Shown here: piece after piece, positions 1-7,151 of the stretch
How positions within the stretch are numbered: position 1 is the first letter of the stretch
How the letters are laid out: each line of letters begins with the position of its first letter
Assembly (NCBI GenBank): GCA_947489605.1
Contig: CANLEG010000005.1
Span: 1 to 42,059, forward strand
DNA length: 42,059 nt
Direction of reading: 5' to 3'
Origin: Actinomycetota bacterium
Lineage (GTDB): Bacteria; Actinomycetota; Actinomycetes; Nanopelagicales; Nanopelagicaceae
Notes under the pieces: model-generated
Told to the model about the DNA's origin: nothing
Database searches by the model: none
What the model saw: the letters and a program-made list of their open reading frames with translations, nothing else
Translations under genes and position numbers: made by a program

Positions 1-538
1 AATAGAGAGTGTTATCTAATTCGTGGAAGAAGGTAATTTTCTTAGAAGTTTTGCCCTTTTTGATTGCAGCAGATATTTTGCTCTTCATGTTAGAGATAAC
101 GTTCTGGGCACCGGATATTTTCCCAGTAGTTCGACCGAGTGCAGTGATCTCGAGATAGGCCTCTTTTAAATCAAGTGGCGCACGTTCGAAGAAGACTTTG
201 ATCTTCAATTTTTCCAGAGCCGCCTTAACTTCAAGCGCCTTTGTTGCGTCAGCATTCAAAATAATTAGATCCGGCTTGTAGTTAAGCAGTGCCTCTACAT
301 TTGGGCTAAATGCCGATAGCTTTGTTATTGGCGCCTTACTTGGATAATTCGAAAGATCGTCAACCGCAATAACTTGGTTTCCGGCTCCAATTGCATAAAG
401 AATCTCAGTGGCACTTGGTGACAGTGAAATAATTCTTTTTGGTATTGCTGTAGCGGCTTGTGTTGGATTTAGCGCTAAGAAAGAGAACACAAGAGTTGTC
501 ACTACAAACTTGATTAAAACAGGTTTAACTTTAAACAT
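1..538 (-). CDS. BtuF-like cobalamin ABC transporter substrate-binding protein (3' end outside window)
   Basis: Reading the minus strand from an ATG at 538 gives about 179 codons, open to the window edge. Residues 1-28 look like a Sec signal peptide (basic start, hydrophobic core, TQAA). The mature part begins with PKRIISLSPSATEILYAIG, followed by a VDDLSNYP-like stretch and YKPDLIILN, typical of the periplasmic-binding-protein type 2 family (BtuF, FhuD). The cobalamin riboswitch just upstream argues for vitamin B12 or a cobinoid rather than siderophore iron. There is no lipobox cysteine in the signal peptide, which is unusual for an actinobacterial binding protein. The start codon lies directly after the T-run of a hairpin, with the ribosome binding site inside that hairpin. 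Permease and ATPase genes are not visible and may lie to the left. Confidence 0.85.
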   Translation of the reverse strand, partial: MFKVKPVLIKFVVTTLVFSFLALNPTQAATAIPKRIISLSPSATEILYAIGAGNQVIAVDDLSNYPSKAPITKLSAFSPNVEALLNYKPDLIILNADATKALEVKAALEKLKIKVFFERAPLDLKEAYLEITALGRTTGKISGAQNVISNMKSKISAAIKKGKTSKKITFFHELDNTLY

Positions 539-545
539 AAAAAAT

Positions 546-569
546 CTCCCTCAAGAGTTTTTGAGGGAG
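546..569 (-). terminator. Terminator-like hairpin that also sequesters the btuF-like ribosome binding site
   Basis: A perfect 9-bp stem (546-554 with 561-569) has a 6-base loop. On the minus strand it is followed by ATTTTTT and then the ATG at 538. The 3' arm, TTGAGGGAG, is also the only Shine-Dalgarno-like sequence for that start. The element could stop transcription, hide the ribosome binding site, or both. Confidence 0.7.
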
Positions 570-606
570 GAAGCTTGGGCAAAAAGAAAATAAATTCTCT
601 AGAAGC

Positions 607-627
607 CCGACCTTCCTCCGAGGTCGG
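607..627 (-). promoter_or_regulatory. Riboswitch expression-platform hairpin (P13-like)
   Basis: A perfect 7-bp stem (607-613 with 621-627) directly follows the aptamer. On the minus strand its loop reads CGGAGGA. In translational cobalamin riboswitches a hairpin at this place (P13) makes a loop-loop contact with the aptamer. Here the loop is also complementary to bases 566-571, which form part of the next hairpin. Confidence 0.55.
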
Positions 628-635
628 ATACATCA

Positions 636-775
636 ATAACGTGTTAGGCGACCTGGCTCGGATTTATATTCAAAGATACTTAAGTAGCCTTGAATTAAAT
701 CTCTACAGTTGCGGGACAGCGCCGGGTTTTCACCGGACTTCGCTAAACGCATTACTACCGAAAATTTTTGCGTTG
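636..775 (-). ncRNA. Cobalamin riboswitch aptamer
   Basis: On the minus strand the core contains GAAGTCCGGTGAAAACCCGG (about 742-723), then GCTGTCCCGCAACTGT (about 721-706), and closes with GAGCCAGGTCGCC (about 659-647). These match the conserved P3-P4 region, the CCCGCAACTGT junction and the B12-box strand of the cobalamin riboswitch (Rfam RF00174). A possible closing stem pairs 750-755 with 636-641. A peripheral hairpin with ATTCAAG/CTTTGAAT arms lies between the two conserved halves. It sits upstream of, and codirectional with, the BtuF-like gene, so B12 would be expected to repress uptake. Boundaries are approximate. Confidence 0.9.
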
Positions 776-900
776 CAAGTACTTTCAGTGGCAGAAAATT
801 AGCACTACTTCAGCGATTCTTGCTAGAACGGTGGCCAATCGCAAAGGCGAGTCCGATGGCGATTGTCAGCCTGGCGTCAGAAGAGACTACGCTCTTACCT

Positions 901-1902
901 ATGGAATATCGCCGCCTCGGTTCATCGGGAATGTATGTTTCAGAGATCTCTTATGGAAATTGGATTACGCATGGGTCTCAAGTAGAGCAAGATGCAGCGA
1001 TCAAATGTGTACACGCTGCACTAGATGCAGGAATTACAACGTTCGACACCGCAGATGTATATGCAGGCACCAAAGCCGAGAGCGTGCTTGGTAAAGCGCT
1101 TAAGGGTGTTAAGCGCGAGAGTTATGAATTATTCACAAAAGTTTATTGGCCAACCGGAACAGGTAAGAATGATCGTGGGCTTTCACGCAAACACATCATG
1201 GAATCAGTAAATGCCTCGTTGAAGCGCCTGAACACCGACCATATAGATCTTTATCAATTGCATCGATTCGATTTCGAAACGCCATTAGAAGAATCACTTC
1301 GTGCCTTCGATGATCTAATCCGTATGGGAAAAGTTAACTACATTGGATTTTCTGAGTGGACCGCGCCTCAAATAGGTGATGCGTTAAAAATTCAAAAGGC
1401 GAATGGTTTTGATCGTTTTGTATCTAGCCAGCCACAATATTCGATGCTCTGGCGAGTTATAGAATCAAAAGTTGTTCCACTTTGTATCGAAGAAGGTATT
1501 GGTCAAATAGTTTGGTCGCCTATTGCACAAGGAGTTCTAACGGGAAAATATTTGCCAGGCAAAAAGCCACCATCAGGTTCAAGAGCGACAGATAAAAAAA
1601 GCGGAGCTGAAATGATTTCGCGTTGGATGGGCGATGAGGTCCTTACCGCGGTGCAACAACTAAAACCAATTGCAGCTGAACTTGATTTAACCATGTCGCA
1701 ATTGGCGCTGGCGTGGGCGCTGGCTAATCCAAATGTTTCTTCAGTAATTATGGGAGCCTCAAAACCATCTCAGGTTAAGGAAAATGTTAAAGCCGCAGGC
1801 ATAAAGCTTTCGTCTAAAGTTCTAGCAGAAATAGATAAGGCCCTCGGTTCGATTCCTGAAACTAATCCGGAACGTACAGAGAGCCCAAATCCAAGAGCTT
1901 AA
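901..1902 (+). CDS. Aldo/keto reductase, voltage-gated K+ channel beta-subunit-like family
   Basis: A 333-residue NADPH-dependent aldo/keto reductase. The start at 901 gives MEYRRLGSSGMYVSEIS, the usual beginning of this family; the frame stays open far upstream, but that part covers the divergent riboswitch region. The catalytic tetrad is visible as Asp in FDTAD, Tyr in DVYAG, Lys in LFTKVY and His in YQLHRFD. The substrate-side segments SQPQYSMLWR and WSPIAQGVLTGKY also match. The substrate cannot be told; homologues reduce methylglyoxal and other small aldehydes. A TACGCT hexamer ends seven bases before the ATG, consistent with a leaderless transcript. Its stop codon abuts the stop of the convergent DUF3043 gene. 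Confidence 0.88.
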   Translation: MEYRRLGSSGMYVSEISYGNWITHGSQVEQDAAIKCVHAALDAGITTFDTADVYAGTKAESVLGKALKGVKRESYELFTKVYWPTGTGKNDRGLSRKHIMESVNASLKRLNTDHIDLYQLHRFDFETPLEESLRAFDDLIRMGKVNYIGFSEWTAPQIGDALKIQKANGFDRFVSSQPQYSMLWRVIESKVVPLCIEEGIGQIVWSPIAQGVLTGKYLPGKKPPSGSRATDKKSGAEMISRWMGDEVLTAVQQLKPIAAELDLTMSQLALAWALANPNVSSVIMGASKPSQVKENVKAAGIKLSSKVLAEIDKALGSIPETNPERTESPNPRA

Positions 1903-2454
1903 TTAAACCTGCTCACCAAGTTTTTTCTGTGGTGCTGGTGCACGCAAGCGTCGCATTTGTGTTGAACGAAGCCAGCCGTACATTCCTAGGCCTTTTGTAG
2001 ACTCGTCAGGGAATCTTTCAGCTACTTGTTTTTTGATATTTTTTGTAACAAAAAAACCATAGACAACAGAGTAAAGCATTGCGCCATACATAAAGATAAT
2101 TGCAACAAATCTAATCTCTGCAGATGGAACAAGAGTGAGAACTAATACAATTACCATCAATGGCAAGAAATATTCACCTAATGAACGACGTGAATCTATG
2201 TAGTCGCGTACAAATTTCTTTACTGGTCCACGGTCGCGAGCAGGTAATGCGTTCTGATCTCCGCGCATGTAAGCAGCTCTTGCCTCTGCTCGAGCAGCTC
2301 TTAGTGTCTCGCGGTTCTTAGAGCGATCTGCTTTTGTTACGGGGGAGGTAATTGAATTAACTTTTGTGGCTGCAACAGCATCTTTTCGTTTCGGCGTTGC
2401 CTTACCCTTTTTACTCGGATTCTTTTCAGGATTTATATCTTCGGCTTTTTTCAT
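1903..2454 (-). CDS. DUF3043 family membrane protein
   Basis: About 183 residues. The first 60 are Lys/Ala-rich and disordered-looking (KGKATPKRKDAVAA). Next comes the family signature RGDQNALPARDRGPVKKFVRDY with SRRSLGEYF, two transmembrane helices (LPLMVIVLVLTLV and FVAIIFMYGAMLYSVVYGFF), and a basic C-terminal tail. DUF3043 proteins are confined to Actinobacteria and have no established function. The ATG at 2454 lies four bases after the nadA stop, so the two are probably translated from one mRNA. A start at 2499 is possible but would overlap nadA by 41 bases. Confidence 0.85.
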   Translation of the reverse strand: MKKAEDINPEKNPSKKGKATPKRKDAVAATKVNSITSPVTKADRSKNRETLRAARAEARAAYMRGDQNALPARDRGPVKKFVRDYIDSRRSLGEYFLPLMVIVLVLTLVPSAEIRFVAIIFMYGAMLYSVVYGFFVTKNIKKQVAERFPDESTKGLGMYGWLRSTQMRRLRAPAPQKKLGEQV

Positions 2455-2458
2455 GTCG

Positions 2459-3610
2459 CTACGGTAGAGCGAGCATTCGCTCGAGCGCAACTTTTGCATA
2501 TCTAGAAGTCTCTGAATCTACTGAGATTTGATTGACCAAGCGCCCAGACACCAGGGATTCCATTGCCCAGACTAGGTGAGGCAGGTCAATTCGGTTCATT
2601 GTCGAGCAGTAGCAGACGGTTTTATCTAAGAAATGAACTTCCCGATCCGAAAATCTATTTGCCAGGCGTTGCACAAGGTTTAATTCGGTGCCAACGGCCC
2701 ACTTACTACCAGGAGCAGAATTCTCAATAGTTTTGATGATCATTTCTGTGCTTCCAACGACATCGGCATTTGAAACAACCTCGTGCTGACACTCTGGATG
2801 CACCAAGATTTGGATTCCAGGAACTTTGGCACGCATCTGCGTAATATTTTCTAAGGAAAATCTTCCATGAACCGAACAGTGTCCACGCCACAAAATTACT
2901 TTTGCATTTAGTATCTCAGAATCAGTAAGGCCACCATTTGCTTTCCACGGATTCCAGAGCACACAATCTTCAAGCTTGAGTCCTAAGTTTAAAACTGCAG
3001 TGTTGCGGCCTAAATGTTGGTCGGGGAGAAATAGAACTTTCTCACCCTTATCAAAGGCCCAATACATTGCGCGCATTGCATTTGAAGAGGTGCAAACAGC
3101 GCCACCATTTTTCCCAGTAAAAGATTTAATGGCTGCAGAAGAATTCATATAAGTAATTGGAGTTGTTCTGCTTGCTACGCCAACTTTTTCTAAAACTTTC
3201 CAACAATCATCAACTTGTTTTGCTGTCGCCATGTCGGCCATCGAACAGCCTGCTGCAAGATCGGGAAGAATAACTTTCTGATCTGCAGAAGTTAAAATAT
3301 CGGCGCTCTCCGCCATGAAATGCACGCCGCAGAAGAATATGAATTCGGCAGAGTGATTATCCTGTGCCGCTTGTGCCAATTTAAAAGAGTCGCCAGTTAT
3401 ATCTGCGAATTGGATTACTTCATCTCGTTGATAGTGGTGGCCCAGAACCATCGCGCGGCTTCCAAGTGCGGCCCGTGCGATTCTGGCTCGTTCTACTAAT
3501 TGCGGATCACTTGCCGCAGGCAGCTCGCCATCACAGGAGACGCCTCGTTCGCTCTTAAGGTCAGAACCCTGGCCTAGTAAGAGCAATTCGGAAAGTCTTG
3601 ATGAGCCCAT
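2459..3610 (-). CDS. nadA: Quinolinate synthase NadA
   Basis: NadA condenses iminoaspartate with dihydroxyacetone phosphate to quinolinate in de novo NAD synthesis and needs a [4Fe-4S] cluster. The 383-residue protein shows VLGHHYQRDEV, FFCGVHFMAESADIL (Cys94), GGAVCTSSNAMR (Cys173), VHPECQHEV (Cys274) and CYCSTMNRIDLPHL (Cys333/335); three of these cysteines would bind the cluster. Length is normal. It is divergent from the Fe-S carrier gene erpA and leads the DUF3043 gene. nadB and nadC are not in the window. A CATAAT hexamer ends six bases before the ATG. Confidence 0.96.
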   Translation of the reverse strand: MGSSRLSELLLLGQGSDLKSERGVSCDGELPAASDPQLVERARIARAALGSRAMVLGHHYQRDEVIQFADITGDSFKLAQAAQDNHSAEFIFFCGVHFMAESADILTSADQKVILPDLAAGCSMADMATAKQVDDCWKVLEKVGVASRTTPITYMNSSAAIKSFTGKNGGAVCTSSNAMRAMYWAFDKGEKVLFLPDQHLGRNTAVLNLGLKLEDCVLWNPWKANGGLTDSEILNAKVILWRGHCSVHGRFSLENITQMRAKVPGIQILVHPECQHEVVSNADVVGSTEMIIKTIENSAPGSKWAVGTELNLVQRLANRFSDREVHFLDKTVCYCSTMNRIDLPHLVWAMESLVSGRLVNQISVDSETSRYAKVALERMLALP

Positions 3611-3616
3611 AGGGAC

Positions 3617-3622
3617 ATTATG
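3617..3622 (-). promoter_or_regulatory. Putative leaderless -10 element of nadA
   Basis: On the minus strand CATAAT is followed by six bases (GTCCCT) and the nadA ATG at 3610. No Shine-Dalgarno sequence is present. Confidence 0.45.
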
Positions 3623-3675
3623 GAGTAGCCTTTACCCATTAACGAATTAAGTCGGAAATAAATTTTGGGAGAGCA

Positions 3676-4056
3676 ATGAGCACAGAGACTTCACAAGAGG
3701 TAACAATTACTGAGACACCAGTAACTGCGGCAACTGGAATTGCCCTTACAGATGTAGCGGCTTCTAAAGTTGCTGCACTTCTAACTCAAGAAGGTCGCGA
3801 TGACCTAAGTCTTCGTGTTGCCGTTCAACCAGGTGGTTGCTCAGGCCTGAAATACCAACTCTATTTCGATGATCGTTCACTTGATGGCGACACCGTTACT
3901 AAGTTCGGTGCAGTAAGCGTTGTAACAGACAAGATGAGCACGCCTTATTTGATGGGCGCTTCAATTGATTTTGTGGACACTATCGAAAAGCAAGGATTCA
4001 CAATCGATAATCCAAATGCCCAGGGTTCATGCGCCTGTGGCGATTCATTTAATTAA
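3676..4056 (+). CDS. erpA: A-type iron-sulfur cluster insertion protein (ErpA/IscA/HesB)
   Basis: A 126-residue HesB-domain protein that carries Fe-S clusters to apoproteins. The three ligand cysteines are present: Cys55 in PGGCSGLKYQLYFD and Cys119/Cys121 in GSCACGDSF. About 20 extra residues precede the domain, as often seen in Actinobacteria. The ATG at 3676 has GGGAGA upstream, making this one of the few Shine-Dalgarno-led genes here. NadA, encoded divergently 65 bases away, is a plausible client. The neighbourhood nadA-erpA-kinase-ctaC recalls the Rv2200c-Rv2204c region of Mycobacterium tuberculosis. Confidence 0.93.
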   Translation: MSTETSQEVTITETPVTAATGIALTDVAASKVAALLTQEGRDDLSLRVAVQPGGCSGLKYQLYFDDRSLDGDTVTKFGAVSVVTDKMSTPYLMGASIDFVDTIEKQGFTIDNPNAQGSCACGDSFN

Positions 4057-4090
4057 CTCAACAGTTATTTAAATAGTCAACTAATCAGTT

Positions 4091-5080
4091 ATGAAAATTG
4101 CCTGCGCTGGCTCTGTTGGGCGCGATCATTTAATGACATTTCCGGGCAGGTTCACGGACTCATTAGTTGCAGGCTCACTGGATAAAGTTTCACTCTCATT
4201 TTTAGTTGATGGTCTTGATGTAAGACGCGGCGGCACCGCAGCAAATATCGCATTCGGAATCGGCGCTCTTGGGTTAAATCCCTTTTTAATTGCCGCAGTT
4301 GGGACTGATTGGGCGGATTACGATTCTTGGCTAACCAGGCACGGTGTTGATACGACACATGTGAAGATTTCTAAAGAACTTCTAACTGCATCTTTCATGG
4401 TGACAACCGATCAAGAACTAAATCAGATTGCTTCGTTCTTCCCAGGTGCGATGAGTGAGGCTCGGGAAATTGAATTGGCACCAATAATTGAAAAAACTGG
4501 AAAATTCGACCTGCTAATAATTTCTCCGGATGATCCCGATGCGATGCTAAGCCACAGCCAAAGTGCACGAGAAATGGGAATTTCATTTGCCGCTGATCCG
4601 TCACAGCAATTAGCCCGCATGGATGGCGAAGCTATTAAGTCATTGATTGAGGGCGCAAAATATTTATTCTTAAACGAATATGAACTTGCGCTGACTATCC
4701 AAAAAACTGGATGGAGCGATGCCGAAATTTTCAGCAAGGTTGCAGTTCGCGTAATTACCCTCGGCTCCAAAGGCGCTCGGGTTGAAGAACACGGCAAGGA
4801 ACCTATAACTGTTGGCGTGCCTAAAGAAAAATTCAAGATTGATCCAACTGGAGTTGGAGATTGTTTTCGTTCTGGCTTTGTTGCAGGACTAGCTTGGGGT
4901 TTTAACCATGAAAGATGTGCGCAAATTGGTTCGATGCTCGCAACATTCTGCATCGAAATAAAAGGAACGCAGGAATATAGATTTACCAAAGCTGAATTCA
5001 TTGAAAGATTTGCTGAGGCATACGGAACTGCTGCAGCTGAAGAAGTAAGTGGGAAGTTAGAACCGCGCTTAGTTGGCTAG
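4091..5080 (+). CDS. adoK: PfkB-family nucleoside/sugar kinase, AdoK (adenosine kinase) type
   Basis: A 329-residue ribokinase-fold kinase. The N-terminal substrate region RRGGTAANIAFGIGALG and the ATP/catalytic region DPTGVGDCFRSGFVAGLAWG (catalytic Asp in GVGD) are both present. The middle segment IASFFPGAMSEAR and AADPSQQLAR closely resemble the mycobacterial AdoK/CbhK protein, an adenosine kinase next to ctaC in that genus. Adenosine to AMP would fit the purine salvage genes farther right, but substrate assignment within PfkB kinases is uncertain. It follows erpA by 34 bases. Its last 12 bases overlap the convergent TusA-like gene. Confidence 0.8.
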   Translation: MKIACAGSVGRDHLMTFPGRFTDSLVAGSLDKVSLSFLVDGLDVRRGGTAANIAFGIGALGLNPFLIAAVGTDWADYDSWLTRHGVDTTHVKISKELLTASFMVTTDQELNQIASFFPGAMSEAREIELAPIIEKTGKFDLLIISPDDPDAMLSHSQSAREMGISFAADPSQQLARMDGEAIKSLIEGAKYLFLNEYELALTIQKTGWSDAEIFSKVAVRVITLGSKGARVEEHGKEPITVGVPKEKFKIDPTGVGDCFRSGFVAGLAWGFNHERCAQIGSMLATFCIEIKGTQEYRFTKAEFIERFAEAYGTAAAEEVSGKLEPRLVG

Positions 5081-5278
5081 TTTTGTGATTTTAAAAGTTT
5101 TTGAATCTATTGTTTCAACTGAATTCGTCGTCATTCGGGCCCAGGCAATCAAGTCAGGGGCAGATGCTGGATCATCGCTTAGAAGAGTTACTTCGAAGCC
5201 GACCGGTTTATCACTAAGCGCCTTCGCTAGTTCAATAATTGGTAGGGGACAGCGCTTGCCCAAGCAATCCAAAATCAC
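5069..5278 (-). CDS. TusA/SirA-like sulfur carrier protein
   Basis: A 69-residue protein beginning ILDCLGKRCPLPIIELAKAL, with the TusA-family CPxP motif (sulfur-carrying Cys10) and an extra Cys5. TusA proteins pass persulfide sulfur from a cysteine desulfurase to thiolation or cofactor pathways. The ATG overlaps the stop of the upstream NifS-fold gene by four bases (ATGA), so the pair is translationally coupled. In other Actinobacteria, from memory, the two domains occur as one fused protein, making this a split version. Its donor partner lacks catalytic residues, so the sulfur source is unclear. Confidence 0.85.
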   Translation of the reverse strand: MILDCLGKRCPLPIIELAKALSDKPVGFEVTLLSDDPASAPDLIAWARMTTNSVETIDSKTFKITKLAN

Positions 5279-6327
5279 TTTTGATCTCGCAACTCGTTAA
5301 CTGTCTGCTTCAAAACATTCAAGAATTCTTTTACTTCATCAAATGTAGTTGAGTGGTGAATTGTCAGCCTAATGTTTCCTTGGGTCAGAACACCCATAGC
5401 TGCTAAAACGTGACTTGGTTGCATATTTGCCGCACTACAAGCAGATCCTGAATCAACGGCATATCCCTTATCTGAAAGGGTCGTAACTAACTGTTCGGCA
5501 TTTACATACAAGAAGGATGCGCTAATCAAATGATCTGCGCCGCCAGGGGCAAGATCAGAATCTGGAATATTTGTCGTGATGTAATTTCTGACATCACTAT
5601 TTATTGTTGCTATCTTCGCCGCAAGATTTTTCTCATCGGCGACCCAGCTATCTATCGCTAGCGCACTTGCCACAATTAACGGAAGTGATGTTGGCCCAGG
5701 ATTTATCCGACCATCAAGATGGGGAAGTGGGTTCTTCCAATTAGCGCTCTTGGAAACAGCGAAAATTCCTAAACCACTGGGGCCAGCCCAGGAAGTTGAA
5801 TCCCATAGGGCTGTGCTCCAATTATCAGGTAATTTGATTCGGGTTCCTGATGCGGTGGCATCAACAAAAACACCAGCGACGTTGTCTGGTCGACCTTCTT
5901 GGATAGTTCCAGTTTCTCGGTTGCAAAGTTGCAAGCAGACCACATCACTTCGATTCAGATCTGTGAAGTTAACTTGGCCGGTATTGGAGGCTTCTAATCT
6001 CTCAGAAGGATGGTTTTCAGATATTGCGAAGACTTCCATTCGGTCAATGTTGCTAAATACCAATCTGTTATCAGGCGACATTAAGCCAGTTAAACCTAGA
6101 TGGAATCCAAGATTCAGTTCTCCGAGAAAACTTATTTCATCTCCGCGAATTCCCAGGTGGCTGGCAAAGGTTTCTTTTGCTTCATTCAAAAGAATGGCAG
6201 TACTCTTTGAATCGACCCCTAATTTTGTGGGATCTGGCCAGGCGGCCTCAAAAATATGCGGAAGCGCCATGCGAGCAGCCTCATGAAGGGGAGGTTCTGA
6301 TTGAAAATTCGGGGTGATGGAAACCAC
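5275..6327 (-). CDS. Degenerate cysteine-desulfurase-fold (class V aminotransferase) protein lacking PLP-site residues
   Basis: A 350-residue NifS/IscS-fold protein, recognisable by CNRETGTIQEG (family NNExGxxQ), FVDATASGT (family VDATQS), GPSGLGIFAVSK (family GPKGIGALYV), DSGSACSAANMQPSHVLAAMG (the mobile Cys loop, Cys297) and the C-terminal IRLTIHHSTTFDEV. The lysine that binds pyridoxal phosphate (family SGHK) is Ser179 in DSTSW. The stacking histidine aligns with Arg96, the family glutamine with Ala159, and the substrate-binding arginine of RSGT with NPGPTS. Only the sulfur-accepting cysteine and Asp156 remain. It probably does not desulfurate cysteine; it may be a scaffold or sulfur acceptor for the coupled TusA. 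The GTG start follows TAGCGT and seven bases. Confidence 0.8.
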   Translation of the reverse strand: MVSITPNFQSEPPLHEAARMALPHIFEAAWPDPTKLGVDSKSTAILLNEAKETFASHLGIRGDEISFLGELNLGFHLGLTGLMSPDNRLVFSNIDRMEVFAISENHPSERLEASNTGQVNFTDLNRSDVVCLQLCNRETGTIQEGRPDNVAGVFVDATASGTRIKLPDNWSTALWDSTSWAGPSGLGIFAVSKSANWKNPLPHLDGRINPGPTSLPLIVASALAIDSWVADEKNLAAKIATINSDVRNYITTNIPDSDLAPGGADHLISASFLYVNAEQLVTTLSDKGYAVDSGSACSAANMQPSHVLAAMGVLTQGNIRLTIHHSTTFDEVKEFLNVLKQTVNELRDQK

Positions 6328-6334
6328 GCACAGA

Positions 6335-6340
6335 ACGCTA
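6335..6340 (-). promoter_or_regulatory. Putative leaderless -10 element of the NifS-fold gene
   Basis: On the minus strand TAGCGT ends seven bases before the GTG at 6327. The 58-base gap to ctaC therefore holds two divergent promoters. Confidence 0.4.
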
Positions 6341-6373
6341 CTCCCACATGGTTAAAGAGGTGTAACTGAACGA

Positions 6374-6379
6374 TATTCT
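6374..6379 (+). promoter_or_regulatory. Putative leaderless -10 element of ctaC
   Basis: TATTCT, six bases (TACCCA), then the ATG at 6386. There is no Shine-Dalgarno sequence. Confidence 0.5.
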
Positions 6380-6385
6380 TACCCA

Positions 6386-7150
6386 ATGAATTTGATGCCC
6401 AGCAAGAAATCTCTGGTCCGTGCTCTCTTAACGGTGATTTCCGTAGGCGCAATTTCGCTCCTCACATCTTGTTCAACGGAAAATATTTCGGGAATGGGAT
6501 TCCCTAAGGGAGTTTCAAGTGTTAACGACACTTCGCTCCCACTTTGGCAAGGCGCATGGATCGCAGCAGGTGTAGTCGGAGTTTTCACCGCAATCTTGAT
6601 CGTGTGGCCGGTTTTTCGCCACCGTCGTAAAGGTGATGAAGTTCCTAAGCAGACTCAATACAACGTTCCGGTTGAAATTGCTTACACAATTATTCCATTC
6701 ATCATCGTTGCCGTTCTGTTTTATTTCACGGCCGTTAAAGAATCAGCCATTACAAAAGTTTCAGCTGATGACAAAGTCAGTCATATTATCGACGTAAATG
6801 CCATGCAATGGTCTTGGCAATTTACATATAAAGATAACCCAGATGCGCCAACTGTTACTGGCACAACTGCGAAGCCACCTACTTTGGTTCTACCAGTAGG
6901 CGAGAGAGTTAAGTTCAATATAACTTCCACGGATGTTGTTCATGGATTTTGGATTCCAGCTTTTATGATTCAAATTCAAAATCTCCCTGGCGTTAAAAAT
7001 CACATTGAATTCAGTGCAAATAAAATCGGCACCTACCCTGGACGTTGCAATATTTTGTGTGGCCGCTCCCACTCTCAGATGCTCTTTACGGTAAAAGTTG
7101 TCTCAGTTAGTGATTACGAAGAATACATAACCAATTTAAAGGTGGCCTAA
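6386..7150 (+). CDS. ctaC: Cytochrome c oxidase subunit II (CtaC)
   Basis: The 254-residue CuA subunit of aa3 oxidase takes electrons from the bcc complex. It has a lipoprotein signal ending LLTSC (lipid Cys29), two transmembrane helices ([18 protein letters not shown] and [19 protein letters not shown]), the aromatic patch MQWSWQFTY, and the CuA site: His in [11 protein letters not shown] plus C221-NIL-C225-GRS-H229-SQ-M232. The family usually has Glu two residues after the first cysteine (CxExC); here it is Ile223. It leads the ctaC-ctaD-ctaF operon, with ctaD starting one base after the stop. It is divergent from the NifS-fold gene. Confidence 0.96.
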   Translation: MNLMPSKKSLVRALLTVISVGAISLLTSCSTENISGMGFPKGVSSVNDTSLPLWQGAWIAAGVVGVFTAILIVWPVFRHRRKGDEVPKQTQYNVPVEIAYTIIPFIIVAVLFYFTAVKESAITKVSADDKVSHIIDVNAMQWSWQFTYKDNPDAPTVTGTTAKPPTLVLPVGERVKFNITSTDVVHGFWIPAFMIQIQNLPGVKNHIEFSANKIGTYPGRCNILCGRSHSQMLFTVKVVSVSDYEEYITNLKVA

Positions 7151-7151
7151 T

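Noticed and set aside
575-900. Open frames of 75 and 108 codons and the N-terminal extension of the aldo/keto reductase frame
   Set aside because: They run across the cobalamin riboswitch and promoter region on the opposite strand; the reductase family starts at MEYRRLG (901).
4423-5001. 192-codon open frame antisense to the AdoK-type kinase
   Set aside because: Shadow of a clear PfkB kinase; no start signal or recognisable domain.
5750-6286. 178-codon plus-strand open frame over the NifS-fold gene
   Set aside because: Antisense shadow; the minus-strand frame aligns along its whole length with the NifS fold.
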